Below, piece after piece: positions 1-11,463 of a stretch of DNA of 64,000 bases. Positions within the stretch are counted from its first letter, which is position 1; the number at the start of each line of letters is the position of its first letter. The notes beneath the pieces are model-generated. The model was given only the letters and a program-made list of their open reading frames with translations. It searched no databases and was not told the origin of the DNA. The translations under genes were made by a program, and so were the position numbers. Origin of the DNA: Synaphobranchus kaupii (Eukaryota > Chordata > Actinopteri > Anguilliformes > Synaphobranchidae); contig CM056389.1 in assembly GCA_029718625.1 (NCBI GenBank), positions 9,853,987 to 9,917,986 on the forward strand, in the 5' to 3' direction.

Positions 1-2802
1 TGAAAGCGTATGCATGCAGGTAGTGGCAGGGTATGGCTGAAAGCGTATGTATGCAGGTAGTGACAGGGTAAGGCTGAAAGCGTATGTATGCAGGTAGTGG
101 CAGGGTATGGCTGAAAGCGTATGTATGCAGGTAGTGGCAGGGTATGGCTGAAAGCGTATGTATGCAGGTAGTGGCAGGGTAAGGCTGAAAGCGTATGTAT
201 GCAGGTAGTGACAGGGTATGGCTGAAAGCCTATGTATGCAGGTAGTGGCAGGGTATGGCTGAAAGCGTATGTATGCAGGTAGTGGCAGGGTATGGCTGAA
301 AGCGTATGTATGCAGGTAGTGGCAGGGTAAGGCTGAAAGCGTATGTATGCAGGTAGTGACAGGGTAAGGCTGAAAGCGTATGTATGCAGGTAGTGGCAGG
401 GTACGGCTGAAAGCGTATGTATGCAGGTAGTGGCAGGGTATGGCTGAAAGCGTATGTATGCAGGTAGTGACAGGGTAAGGCTGAAAGCGTATGTATGCAG
501 GTAGTGGCAGGGTATGGCTGAAAGCGTATGTATGCAGGTAGTGACAGGGTACGGCTGAAAGCGTATGTATGCAGGTAGTGGCAGGGTATGGCTGAAAGCG
601 TGTGTATGCAGGTAGTGGCAGGGTATGGCTGAAAGCGTATGTATGCAGGTAGTGACAGGGTAAGGCTGAAAGCGTATGTATGCAGGTAGTGGCAGGGTAT
701 GGCTGAAAGCGTATGTATGCAGGTAGTGGCAGGGTAAGGCTGAAAGCGTATGTATGCAGGTAGTGGCAGGGTATGGCTGAAAGCGTATGTATGCAGGTAG
801 TGGCAGGGTACGGCTGAAAGCGTATGTATGCAGGTAGTGACAGGGTATGGCTGAAAGCGTATGTATGCAGGTAGTGGCAGGGTATGGCTGAAAGCGTATG
901 TATGCAGGTAGTGGCAGGGTATGGCTGAAAGCGTATGTATGCAGGTAGTGGCAGGGTAAGGCTGAAAGCGTATGTATGCAGGTAGTGACAGGGTATGGCT
1001 GAAAGCGTATGTATGCAGGTAGTGGCAGGGTACGGCTGAAAGCGTATGTATGCAGGTAGTGGCAGGGTACGGCTGAAAGCGTATGTATGCAGGTAGTGGC
1101 AAGGTATGGCTGAAAGCGTATGTATGCAGGTAGTGGCAGGGTATGGCTGAAAGCGTATGTATGCAGGTAGTGGCAGGGTATGGCTGAAAGCGTATGTATG
1201 CAGGTAGTGGCAGGGTATGGCTGAAAGCGTATGTATGCAGGTAGTGGCAGGGTACGGCTGAAAGCGTATGTATGCAGGTAGTGGCAGGGTACGGCTGAAA
1301 GCGTATGTATGCAGGTAGTGGCAGGGTATGGCTGAAAGCGTATGTATGCAGGTAGTGGCAGGGTATGGCTGAAAGCGTATGTATGCAGGTAGTGGCAGGG
1401 TATGGCTGAAAGCGTATGTATGCAGGTAGTGGCAGGGTATGGCTGAAAGCGTATGTATGCAGGTACTGGCAGGGTACGGCTGAAAGCGTATGTATGCAGG
1501 TAGTGACAGGGTATGGCTGAAAGCGTATGTATGCAGGTAGTGGCAGGGTAAGGCTGAAAGCGTATGTATGCAGGTAGTGGCAGGGTACGGCTGAAAGCGT
1601 ATGTATGCAGGTAGTGGCAGGGTATGGCTGAAAGCGTGTGTATGCAGGTAGTGGCAGGGTATGGCTGAAAGCGTATGTATGCAGGTAGTGGCAGGGTACG
1701 GCTGAAAGCGTATGTATGCAGGTAGTGACAGGGTACGGCTGAAAGCGTATGTATGCAGGTAGTGGCAGGGTACGGCTGAAAGCGTATGTATGCAGGTAGA
1801 GGCAGGGTACGGCTGAAAGCGTATGTATGCAGGTAGTGGCAGGGTATGGCTGAAAGCGTATGTATGCAGGTAGTGACAGGGTAAGGCTGAAAGCGTATGT
1901 ATGCAGGTAGTGGCAGGGTATGGCTGAAAGCGTATGCATGCAGGTAGTGGCAGGGTATGGCTGAAAGCGTATGTATGCAGGTAGTGACAGGGTAAGGCTG
2001 AAAGCGTATGTATGCAGGTAGTGGCAGGGTATGGCTGAAAGCGTATGTATGCAGGTAGTGGCAGGGTATGGCTGAAAGCGTATGTATGCAGGTAGTGGCA
2101 GGGTAAGGCTGAAAGCGTATGTATGCAGGTAGTGACAGGGTATGGCTGAAAGCCTATGTATGCAGGTAGTGGCAGGGTATGGCTGAAAGCGTATGTATGC
2201 AGGTAGTGGCAGGGTATGGCTGAAAGCGTATGTATGCAGGTAGTGGCAGGGTAAGGCTGAAAGCGTATGTATGCAGGTAGTGACAGGGTATGGCTGAAAG
2301 CGTATGTATGCAGGTAGTGGCAGGGTATGGCTGAAAGCGTATGTATGCAGGTAGTGGCAGGGTACGGCTGAAAGCGTATGTATGCAGGTAGTGGCAGGGT
2401 ATGGCTGAAAGCGTATGTATGCAGGTAGTGGCAGGGTACGGCTGAAAGCGTATGTATGCAGGTAGTGGCAGGGTATGGCTGAAAGCGTATGTATGCAGGT
2501 AGTGGCAGGGTATGGCTGAAAGCGTATGTATGCAGGTAGTGGCAGGGTAAGGCTGAAAGCGTATGTATGCAGGTAGTGGCAGGGTAAGGCTGAAAGCGTA
2601 TGTATGCAGGTAGTGGCAGGGTAAGGCTGAAAGCGTATGTATGCAGGTAGTGGCAGGGTATGGCTGAAAGCGTATGTATGCAGGTAGTGGCAGGGTATGG
2701 CTGAAAGCGTATGTATGCAGGTAGTGGCAGGGTATGGCTGAAAGCGTATGTATGCAGGTAGTGGCAGGGTAAGGCTGAAAGCGTATGTATGCAGGTAGTG
2801 AC
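1..2802. repeat. 37-bp minisatellite array, about 76 copies (left end outside window)
   Basis: Head-to-tail copies of a 37 bp unit containing GCGTATGTATGCAGGTAGTG. Copies differ mainly at two sites (GTGGC/GTGAC and GGTATGG/GGTAAGG/GGTACGG). The array starts before base 1 and stops at about 2802. It lies upstream of a mepce exon, so it is probably inside a mepce intron. The unit is 1 modulo 3 and has no stop on the minus strand in most copies, so long repetitive open frames (for example 230-1939) arise without being genes. Confidence 0.97.
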
Positions 2803-3354
2803 GGCTTCAGCTGAATTGTTATAAAAACGATCAGCCTGTACTCTAAAGAAAGCACATATTTAAGTTCTCTCGAAGGCGACAGGAAGTTACCGCACAGAAA
2901 CGCCTGAGGGACCAGCTTTGGAGACAGACTGATGCACCATGGGTGCTTAATAACCCAAAGTACTCTGGAGAGAATTCAGAGTGCCTTCAACAGTTTGCTC
3001 ACCATTTTTTCCTTTTGTTTCAAACGGTGATTAACTTTGGTGCTTTTAAAAAAAGAAATCCTATTTGAATGATGCCTAATTGCTGGAATTAAATAATCAC
3101 ACGATGGCTGCTGTGTGGTTTGTTTGGTGAAGCTTATGAACTGAAGAAACGCGTTGAGCGTCGCTCAGTCCTATAAGCTGAAGCGCATCAATTGTATTTC
3201 TGTCGTTTTGTGGCAAAATTGTAATATAAAAAGCTACAAACGACATTGAAGTTAATTTTCAGCTGAATGTAGATTTGTTTTGTGGAGTTAGAAAGGGAGA
3301 TTGTGTCAGCGGGGCGGGGTGAGACGGCGTAACTGATTGGCTGTTCCGTTTCAG
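2803..3354 (+). other. mepce intronic sequence (unique)
   Basis: Non-repetitive sequence between the 37 bp array and the penultimate mepce exon. It ends in a pyrimidine stretch and a CAG acceptor at 3352-3354. I see no other feature in it. Confidence 0.6.
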
Positions 3355-3478
3355 GACACCATCTATAAGAACTACCACAGCATCCGGCTTAAACCGGACC
3401 AGTTCTGCTCCTATCTGACCTCAGAGGTGGGGTTCAGCGGCTACGAACTCCTGGGGACCCCCAACAGCTCCTCCAGAG
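3355..3478 (+). CDS. mepce: mepce-like 7SK snRNA methylphosphate capping enzyme, penultimate coding exon
   Basis: The exon begins in phase 0 after a TTTCAG acceptor and ends in phase 1 at a GTGACC donor. It encodes [17 protein letters not shown], then [16 protein letters not shown] and a TPNSSSRG tail. This closely resembles the C-terminal Bin3-type SAM-dependent methyltransferase region of MEPCE/BCDIN3, where the human protein has the same TIYKNY..I.LKP.QF..YLTS..GFS.YEL pattern. MEPCE adds a monomethyl cap to the 5' gamma-phosphate of 7SK snRNA and stays bound with LARP7 in the nucleus, controlling P-TEFb. The exon joins cleanly in frame to 3818-3873. The catalytic SAM-binding part would be in exons left of the window. 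Which teleost mepce paralogue this is cannot be told. Confidence 0.93.
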
Positions 3479-3817
3479 GTGACCTTTCCTCCGTTATACT
3501 CACACACGTCAGCACTTTCTCAGAGCAGCTTACACTTGTTTGCCCCCTATAGATGTAGCTGCTGCTGACTACCCTAGGAATTCAGAGCCGTAATGGCTGC
3601 CACTGTAGGCTCTGTCTGACGCAGTTTCATCTAAAGTCACTGACTTCCCCTTGGTGAGGAGTTAGTTCAGAGCCGTAATGGCTGCCACTTTAGCCTCTGT
3701 CTGACGCAGTTTCATCTCAAGTCACTGACTTCCCCTTGGTGAGGAGTTAGTTCAGAGCCATCATGGCTGCCACTTTAGCTTCTGTCTGACACAGTTTCTT
3801 CTGTTCTCTGTTTCCAG
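3479..3817 (+). repeat. mepce last intron with three 85-bp tandem copies
   Basis: The intron has a GTGACC donor and a TTTCCAG acceptor. Most of it is an 85 bp unit starting TTCAGAGCCGTAATGGCTGC, at 3581, 3666 and 3751 (the last copy is partial and diverged). The core AGAGCCGTAATGGC also occurs singly near 6471 and 6606. Confidence 0.85.
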
Positions 3818-3873
3818 GATTCGAGAGACCAATTTACAAGTTTTACAAAGGACCGCCCTGCCCCAGGAAGTGA
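3818..3873 (+). CDS. mepce: mepce-like capping enzyme, last coding exon and stop
   Basis: After the TTTCCAG acceptor the two bases GA complete a glycine codon split with the previous exon. The exon then reads FERPIYKFYKGPPCPRK and ends in TGA at 3871-3873. The GF.RP.Y.F.K motif matches the extreme C terminus of MEPCE (human ends GFQRPVYLFHKARSPSH), but the last six residues differ. I see no canonical AATAAA in the next few hundred bases; the 3' UTR probably runs into the CA-rich DNA after 4020. Confidence 0.93.
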
Positions 3874-4020
3874 CTCTGAGCTCCCGCAGCGCCCCTAGAA
3901 ACGCCCCCTGGGTTCTGGAAAAGTCATTTGTTGCTGTGGAAACATATGAACACTGTCAATATTTAAAGAGACATGGGGGGGGGGGGTGATTCTTCACCTG
4001 ATAAACAACTGGACTCTTAT

Positions 4021-4241
4021 GGTGCATACACACACGCACATGCACACTCTCACTCACAGACACACACACACTCTCACTCACGCACACACGCGTGCACACA
4101 CACACAGGCACGCACGCACGCACACCGGCACACACACACAGGCATGCACACACACACACGCACACAAGCGTGCGCACACACACACAGGCACGCACGCACG
4201 CACACCGGCACACATACACAGGCATGCACGCACACACACCT
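4021..4241. repeat. CA/CGCA-rich compound microsatellite
   Basis: Imperfect CA repeats with GCACGCACGCAC and GGCACACACAC blocks, including an internal duplication of about 90 bp (the CACGCACGCACGCACACCGG segment appears twice). Many overlapping open frames here are low-complexity artefacts. Confidence 0.9.
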
Positions 4242-4504
4242 TGGAAAAAAAACTTTGCTGATCCTCCTGTCTCTGTTAATCCAGAGCTGCGACTCTTGGT
4301 GCAGAAATGAGTTGTACTCATCAGAGCAAAACGTTAAATCAATTCTGAGGGAGTCAGTTTTGCTCTGACGGAAGACATTTTTTATCCCGTTTGGATTCAT
4401 ATAAACTCTGTTAGAGCTGAATTAACACCGGACACTCTGCTCTGCACACTTCCTGCCCTTGCTGAAGAGTGTGTGAGAGACTCACAGCGTGAGCACTCAC
4501 TAAA

Positions 4505-4692
4505 CTACACACACATACACGCACACACCGACACACAGACACACATACGTACACACAAGCCCACACACACAGACACACACACCGACACACATACGTACAC
4601 AGACACACACACACACCGACACACATACGTACACAGACACACACACACACTCTCATCACACACAGACGCACATGCACGCACGCACACACACA
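4505..4692. repeat. CA-rich compound microsatellite
   Basis: CA repeats with recurrent ACACATACGTACAC blocks. Non-coding. Confidence 0.9.
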
Positions 4693-5149
4693 ATGTATTT
4701 TTCTGAAAATGGCAGCTTATGAAATGTAGGCAGCAGTGGAAGGCCTTGTGTTGAATGTGACTATGGTTAATGGTTGCTGGGAGAAGCAGGGGGGGGGCGT
4801 TTCTCTCTCTCTCTATTCTGATGAGGGCCCCCAATCCCACCCCCACCCCCAATCCCTGCCCCACCTTCGGCCAATGAACCAGACTCCTGCGTGCCCCCTC
4901 CAGCCCTCTTCCCCCCCTCAGAGCCGGATACTGAGCATGGGACACTCCAGTGCCCCCCAGTCCTGACCTGGGCAGTACTCTGCTCCATTTCACAGCCACA
5001 GTCAGCGTCTGCTCATCTGTGATTGGCCCCTGAATGTGTCACCTGATGTGTGTCGGCCAATCGGGAGGAGAGTGTGCTTGATGATTCGCCAACAAATGCC
5101 ACGAGCCCACCTTTAACCAGGACGTGTCGGAGGATGTGAAGTGGTCACT
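4693..5149. other. Unique intergenic sequence
   Basis: No gene, RNA or clear transposon is recognised. It contains a C-rich stretch at 4830-4920 and a short inverted segment around 5015-5065 (GATTGGCCCCTGA / TGTCGGCCAATCGG). Confidence 0.4.
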
Positions 5150-6064
5150 TATGGGGTGTGTGTTAGGAGGTTGTGGCAGTTATGGGGTGTGTGTAAGGAG
5201 GTTGTGGCAGTTATGGGGTGTGAGGAGGTTGTGGCAGTTATGGGGTGTGTAAGGAGGTTGTGGCGGTTATGGGGTGTGTGTAAGGAGGTTGTGGCAGTTA
5301 TGGGGTGTGTGTAAGGAGGTTGTGGCGGTTATGGGGTGTGAGGAGGTTGTGGCAGTTATGGGGTGTGAGGAGGTTGTGGCAGTTATGGGGTGTGTAAGGA
5401 GGTTGTGGCGGTTATGGGGTGTGTGTAAGGAGGTTGTGGCAGTTATGGGGTGTGTGTAAGGAGGTTGTGGCGGTTATGGGGTGTGAGGAGGTTGTGGCAG
5501 TTATGGGGTGTGTGTGAGGAGGTTGTGGCGGTTATGGGGTGTGAGGAGGTTGTGGCAGTTATGGGGTGTGTGTAAGGAGGTTGTGGCGGTTATGGGGTGT
5601 GAGGAGGTTGTGGCAGTTATGGGGTGTGTGTAAGGAGGTTGTGGCAGTTATGGGGTGTGAGGAGGTTGTGGCAGTTATGGGGTGTGTGTGAGGAGGTTGT
5701 GGCGGTTATGGGGTGTGTAAGGAGGTTGTGGCAGTTATGGGGTGTGAGGAGGTTGTGGCAGTTATGGGGTGTGTGTAAGGAGGTTGTGGCAGTTATGGGG
5801 TGTGTGTAAGGAGGTTGTGGCAGTTATGGGGTGTGTGTAAGGAGGTTGTGGCGGTTATGGGGTGTGAGGAGGTTGTGGCAGTTATGGGGTGTGTGTAAGG
5901 AGGTTGTGGCAGTTATGGGGTGTGAGGAGGTTGTGGCAGTTATGGGGTGTGTGTGAGGAGGTTGTGGCGGTTATGGGGTGTGTAAGGAGGTTGTGGCAGT
6001 TATGGGGTGTGAGGAGGTTGTGGCAGTTATGGGGTGTGTGTAAGGAGGTTGTGGTAGTTATGGC
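5150..6064. repeat. 27/29/31-bp minisatellite array with length-variant units
   Basis: Unit GTTATGGGGTGTG(TGTA)AGGAGGTTGTGGC in 27, 29 and 31 bp versions. The order of variants repeats: the run beginning near 5624 recurs near 5889, an offset of about 265 bp. This shows higher-order duplication. Confidence 0.95.
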
Positions 6065-6999
6065 TGCATAAATATGTGAATAACATGTCCTGGTTTTCTC
6101 CCTCACTAGTTTTCTCCCTCACTAGTCTGTGGGTTGGGGGTAGGGGCGGGGTGTAATATGTTTAGCAAACCCCTTGATCAGTTTTCCTGAAATGCATAAA
6201 AAATGGATTTCGGTGTGTGTGCCAAGTAATCCTGAGGGGGAGTGAGGTGACTCGCTTACTGTGCCCCAGGCTGGGATCTGGGTTATTTTCCAGTATATTT
6301 TCCTTGGGAATGTGGAACCCGTCTGTCAGCCTGGTTCAGCATTGCAGCGACACGTAGGTCACAAGTAACACGTGAATTTGTGTGTAAATCCACCTGGGCC
6401 CGAGCCCCAGAGCCCAAATCCCTGGTCCCCATCTCCCCCCCCACGGTTTGCCTAAATGCACCTCTCTCTAAGAGCCGTAATGGCCGTCCGTGCTCAGCTT
6501 CCTCCTGTCTGCTGGAGAACCACGCAAAGACGAGGAAACTGGACTCGTGTAATTACAGCGCGTTTGGGGAAGACCTGGTTCAGGAGGGTTTGGCTGTATG
6601 AAGGAGAGCCGTAATGGCCGGAGACCGTTTTTGTTTCATTTTAACGAGGTAAAAGCTAAGCTTTCTAGGTGCACACCCATATATTTTGAGAGCTTTTCAA
6701 TGTTTTAAACACGTGATGAAAACTATGATAATAGTAATAATAATAATAAACCGTTATTGCTAATTGGGAGAATGTATTTGGCTGGTTTTTTTTGTTGACG
6801 CAAATCTCACAAGTGTTCCTGGTTACCGTCCTGGAAATAATATGGAATATTTATAATATAGTGGCTTTAAATAATCTGTAACGTGACCGTGAGTTCCTTT
6901 AGGAAAAACTTCTCACTTAATCTTCCTATTGTGTTAGCATTTTACCTATTTTACCTTCCTATTTAGCATATTGTATTGTTATGGGTCAACATATATATA
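6065..6999. other. Unique intergenic sequence
   Basis: No gene is recognised. An open stretch at 6380-6601 (+) has no family resemblance. The sequence becomes AT-rich after 6720 with a short TAA run at 6730-6750. Confidence 0.4.
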
Positions 7000-8168
7000 C
7001 AGTTGAGGACAAAATTATTGGCCCCCCCTGTAAAGATGAGCAAAAAGGGTTATAAAAAATTCACCGTTTGGTGAATTAGCTTAATCTCACACTGAAAAAA
7101 CAAGAAGAATCCAACCTTTAATTGACATTAATTTATTATGAGAAAATAAAATCCCTCATCAAGAAAGAATTATTTTTAACAAAACCACATTGGCCACAAT
7201 TATTGGCCCCCCTGCATTTATATATAGAATAAAGTAATAATTTTTAATATTTGGTCACATATCCTTTGCATGCCATGACTTCCTGATGTCTGTGACCCAA
7301 CAACATCAAAAGACTCTTGATATCTTATTTTCTGGTACTCTTACAAGCAATACTTTAACATCTCTGCATTTGAATGGATCTCTATGGGAATTGGGGGGTG
7401 GGACTAGATTTAGCTGTAAATTATGCTGGAACAGTATGGAACACATGGTTGGCTAAATGGCTGTAAGTCATCAAGGGTCTGACGTATCAAACAAGCTTTA
7501 AACCATCACTCTGTTGCCAGATATGCAGTAGATATGGATGAATAACTTGAAGGGTTTCTTCTCCTGACTTATTTTTCCATAGAGTTCAATAGGAAAATTT
7601 GTCAGGAGAAACAACCCTTAAAGTGATCCATCCATATCTACTGCATATCTGGCAGCAGAGTGATTGTTTAAGGCTTGTTTGATACCTCAGACCCTTGTTG
7701 ACTTACAGCCATTTTACCAACCATGTATTCCATACTGTTCCAGCATAATTTACAGCTAAATCTAGTCCCACCCCCAATTCCCATAGAGATCCATTCAAAT
7801 GCAGATATGTTATAGTATCGCTTGTAAGAGTACCAGAAAATAAGATATCAAGAGTCTTTTGATGTTGTTGGGTCACAGACATCAGGAAGTCATGGCATGC
7901 AAAGGATATGTGACCAAATATTAAAAATTATTACTTTATTCAATATATAAATGCAGGGGGGCCAATAATTGTGGCCAATGTGGTTTTGTTAAAAATAATT
8001 ATTTCTTGATGAGGGATTTTTTTTTCTCGTAATAAATTAACGTCAATTAAAGGTTGGATTCTTATTGTTTTTTCAGTGTGAGATTAAGCTAATTCACCAA
8101 ACGGTGAATTTTTTATAACCCTTTTTGCTCATCTTTACAGGTGGGGCCAATAATTTTGTCCTCAACTG
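7000..8168. mobile_element. Palindromic Tc1/mariner-like MITE, copy A (full length)
   Basis: An almost complete inverted repeat of 1169 bp. The left end CAGTTGAGGACAAAATTATT is mirrored at the right end, and both ends are flanked by TA, the target of Tc1/mariner elements. The arms meet near 7555-7616 (TCTCCTGAC ... GTCAGGAG). There is no transposase frame, so it is non-autonomous. An inner core from about 7225 to 7945 (starting at ATATTTGGTCACATATCC) is shared with two other elements in the window, although their outer ends differ. Confidence 0.9.
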
Positions 8169-8182
8169 TATATATATATATA

Positions 8183-8951
8183 CAGTGCATCCGGAAAGTA
8201 TTCACAGCGCTTCACTTTTTCCACATTTTGTTCTGTTACAGCCTTATTCCAAAATTGATTAAATTCATTTTTTCCCTCAAAATTCCACACAACACCCCAT
8301 AATGACAATGTGAAAAAAGTTTTTTTGAGATTTTTGCAAATTTATTAAAAATAAAAAAATAAAATTTCTCATTTACATAAGTATTCATACCCTTTGCTTT
8401 AACGTATTTTTAAAGTATCATATTTCATATTTGGTCGCATATCCTTTACATGCTGTTACTTCCTGAAGTCTGTGACCATCAACATCAAAAAACTGTCGAT
8501 ATCTTATTTTCAGGTACTGTTACAAGCGATACTATAACCTCTCTGCATTTGAATGGATCTCTATGGAAATTGGGGGGTGAGACTAGATTCAGCTGTAAAT
8601 TACACTGGTACAGTATGGCTGTACACATGGCTGGCTAAATGGCTGTAAGTTATCAAGGGTCTGAGCTATCAAACGAGCCCCAAACCATCACTCTGTTGCC
8701 AGATATGGAGTAGATGTGGATGGATCACTGCAAGGGTTATTTCTCCGGACTCATTTTCCTATAGAACTCTATGGGGAAAAAAGTCAGGAGAAACAAACCT
8801 TAAAGTGATCCATCCACATCTACTCCATATCTGGCAACAGAGTGATGGTTTGGGGCTCGTTTGATAGCTCAGACCCTTGATAACTTACAGCCATTTAGGC
8901 AACCATGTGTTCCATACTGTACCAGTGTAATTTACAGCTGAATCTAGTCTC
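8183..8951. mobile_element. Palindromic Tc1-like MITE, copy B (right arm truncated)
   Basis: Begins CAGTGCATCCGGAAAGTATT after a TATA run, a terminal sequence typical of fish Tc1-like elements. From about 8432 it carries the same core as copy A (ATATTTGGTCGCATATCC, then GAATGGATCTCTATGG). The centre is near 8750-8800. The right arm pairs back only to about 8579 and stops at 8951, so roughly the last 400 bp expected from symmetry are missing. Confidence 0.85.
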
Positions 8952-9197
8952 TTTTTTAGTGGTACTGGCCCTGGATTGGGCACCCTGCGCTCGTCTAAAC
9001 TTCTCTGATCTGGGGGGCGTGGCCACTGTGAAGCTCTGCTGACGTCGGGAGTTTTTACTGCCCTGAGCTCAAAGAGCAGCAGAAGAAAGAGGGGAGGGAT
9101 GGACAGATGAGAGGAGGAAGAGAAGATGAAGGTAATTACCTCTCTGTTGTGTCCTGGATTAGGTGCTCAGAGCGATGCAGGTTTCTCATGTGCAGAA
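8952..9197. other. Unique sequence between MITE and SINE
   Basis: GC-rich relative to its surroundings, with AG-rich DNA at 9066-9130 ending GATGAAGGTAATT. This could be imagined as a tiny first exon with a donor, but nothing supports it. Confidence 0.3.
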
Positions 9198-9411
9198 GGG
9201 TGCGTGGTGGTGTAAGCGTGATGGGTAAGGAACTGCACTTGTAACTGAAAGGTTACGGGTTCGATTCCCCACTACCATTGTACCCTTGCGCAAGGTACAC
9301 AACCCGAATTGCTTCAGTATATATCCGGCTGTATAAATGGATGCCATGTAAAGATGTGAAAAATAAGGGTCTGGATAAGTGCGTCTGCTAAATGCCTGTA
9401 ATGTACTGTGT
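9198..9411 (+). mobile_element. tRNA-derived SINE with L2-type tail
   Basis: The 5' part contains a pol III B-box-like GGTTCGATTCC at about 9258-9268, in a tRNA-like context. The 3' part ends GGATAAGTGCGTCTGCTAAATG and a short TGTAATGTAC tail. This resembles the tail shared by many teleost SINEs and their L2-type LINE partner, which is also seen at 12780-12822. Confidence 0.8.
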
Positions 9412-9540
9412 TAAAATCAGAACAAGTGGGGTTTTGGAGAGACAGAAATGGGAGAACAGCTGGGTTAGACTTTGCATGGGCTAACAGCTAAACAGCTTAG
9501 CTGAACTCTTCACAACTCCAAGGTCACAGATGGTGCTTAA

Positions 9541-10471
9541 AGGGGAATTCCACCCAAAAATGATGTTTGGTTTGTAGAAAAGTAGCTCTCCTGATTAAAA
9601 TGAGCTTTCAGCCAACTTTCTACCTGTAGTGAGAGCAGAGATATAGTCCCAAACTACTGCGCATGTACCAGTCACTTGCCTTACTATGAACTACAACGGC
9701 CAAGAGCGCTTCAGACAACAGGTTGCCACGCCCACTGAATGACATTACAGAAGTGGAGGCAGGGGAGCTAGGTAGTGTAGTGCATGTCTGGCTGCAGCAT
9801 TTCTTAGAGACTAGAGAGGCCACATAACTCACTAGCAAGTTAGCCACTAATGTAACAGTTATACTGAGAAAATACCACCATCATTAGCTCAGTCTCCAGA
9901 AAAACGGAAATTGTGGCCCTTCATTTATCTACGTTTGGTATTGTGAAAACATTAGCCAACCAGCCAGAAGTCTGTAACACTTAGCTAAACTACACACCCC
10001 GGTTCCATAAGGCAGAGGAAGATGTAGGCTACAGGGAATCAGGGAATACCGGAGGAGCTCCACTCTAACCGACAGCACTGGAGTCCTGTTTGGTTTAGTT
10101 TGCCAAAACATCTTTAGGAAATAACATAGCCTATCAATGTAATTTTCTGACATAAAAAAAAAAAAAATGGCAATGATCTACAATGTGTCCCTACCACACT
10201 ATTCAGAACAGTGAGATGCAGGCAGCAATTCTTCCCTCGCTGGCTACTTGCTATATAATTTACACACCCACTTGAAAACACTGTAGTCTTTCAAAAATGA
10301 GGAAATGGTAAAGGTATATGTCAAAATGGCATATACCTCTACCGAATTTTCAACTTTATATTCAAATAACTCAGTACAGATTTTTTTTTGGCCAGCCACA
10401 ACGAAAGACTTAATTAGTTCCGCCTTGATCTGTTCACAAAGGTTAATGTTGTTTTTGGGTGGAATTCCCCT
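9541..10471. mobile_element. Non-autonomous TTAA-target DNA transposon (piggyBac/Kolobok type)
   Basis: Perfect terminal inverted repeats AGGGGAATTCCACCC / GGGTGGAATTCCCCT, flanked on each side by TTAA (9537-9540 and 10472-10475), define a 931 bp element. TTAA duplication is the hallmark of piggyBac and Kolobok superfamilies. The interior has only short frames and no transposase motif. Confidence 0.85.
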
Positions 10472-10475
10472 TTAA

Positions 10476-11463
10476 TGATTTATGAGAAGAACCTTAATCT
10501 AGTACACAGCTTGTCTTTGATTTACATAATATTCTGTAACTGTTTCAATTACTTGGAAATAATAAGCACGTTGTATCAACTTTACAAATAAATAATAAAT
10601 AAGAAAATCACTCCTAAGAAAATGACTACAGCAGAGTAAAAATGATGACTGTGTTAGATTTACCAGGACATGAGATACGACCAGTAAACCTTTAACTCTC
10701 AGGGCTTTGCTGTAGGATGCCTGGTGCTGTTGTTTTCTCCTGCACCGTCACAATTTGTCCACCAGAGGGCGGCAAAGGTGTTCTTTTGGAGTGGTGTATG
10801 TTTATATCTGCTTGTATGTCTGTTTTATTCTTGTCAAAGACTGGTTGTGTGCTTTTATTGATTTTTTTGCATTTCTCTGGGTTGTGTTTCTGTGTTTGTG
10901 GCCATTTTCTATTAATGTTTTCGTACATGTAAACCATGTAGCATTCATTTTTTGCTTGACTGATGTCTCTGTCTCTCCCACCTCTCTCTCCTGATATTCA
11001 TTAATATTGATGAATAATTAATACATGTTTACCGCTCTGCTGGTGAAGCAGGTTCTCTGTGGAACATTAACCCCCCAGTTTGTTCTAGGACTGGCAAAAT
11101 GCACATACACACGAGTGTGCCAGCAGTATTTCTCTCTTGCCATAGAGAACCACTTTAGAGCTCTCTGAGCTATAGTTGTCATGGGAACATAAATAATTAA
11201 TTTGAGATTTAAAAAAATAAATAAAGACCTCATCAGCACTGTGCTCTGATGATAGCCAATCAGGCAAGAGTGTGTGTAAAACTGTAAAGATGACATAACA
11301 GAAAGTATCCATAAATAAGTGTCTCCAGTTTTCTCAATAAAGAACTTGGCATTGTGATGCAATGGCAACCGCATGTTTCAGCTCAGCTTTGGGTGTTTCT
11401 GTCCACCTGTTTGTGTGTTTTGGTTTTCACACATGAGCAGTGTTATATGACCTGTGTAATGTA
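10476..11463. other. Intergenic sequence
   Basis: AT-rich, with no gene recognised. Overlapping short open frames at 10692-10994 and 11018-11374 show no domain resemblance. Confidence 0.4.

Noticed and set aside
230..1939. 569-residue open frame (minus) with 37-residue protein repeats
   Set aside because: It is a by-product of a 37 bp minisatellite without stops on that strand; no start context, domain or non-repeat sequence supports a gene.
9040..9135. Possible tiny first exon ending ATGAAG|GTAATT (+)
   Set aside because: No following exon in frame or family resemblance could be found.
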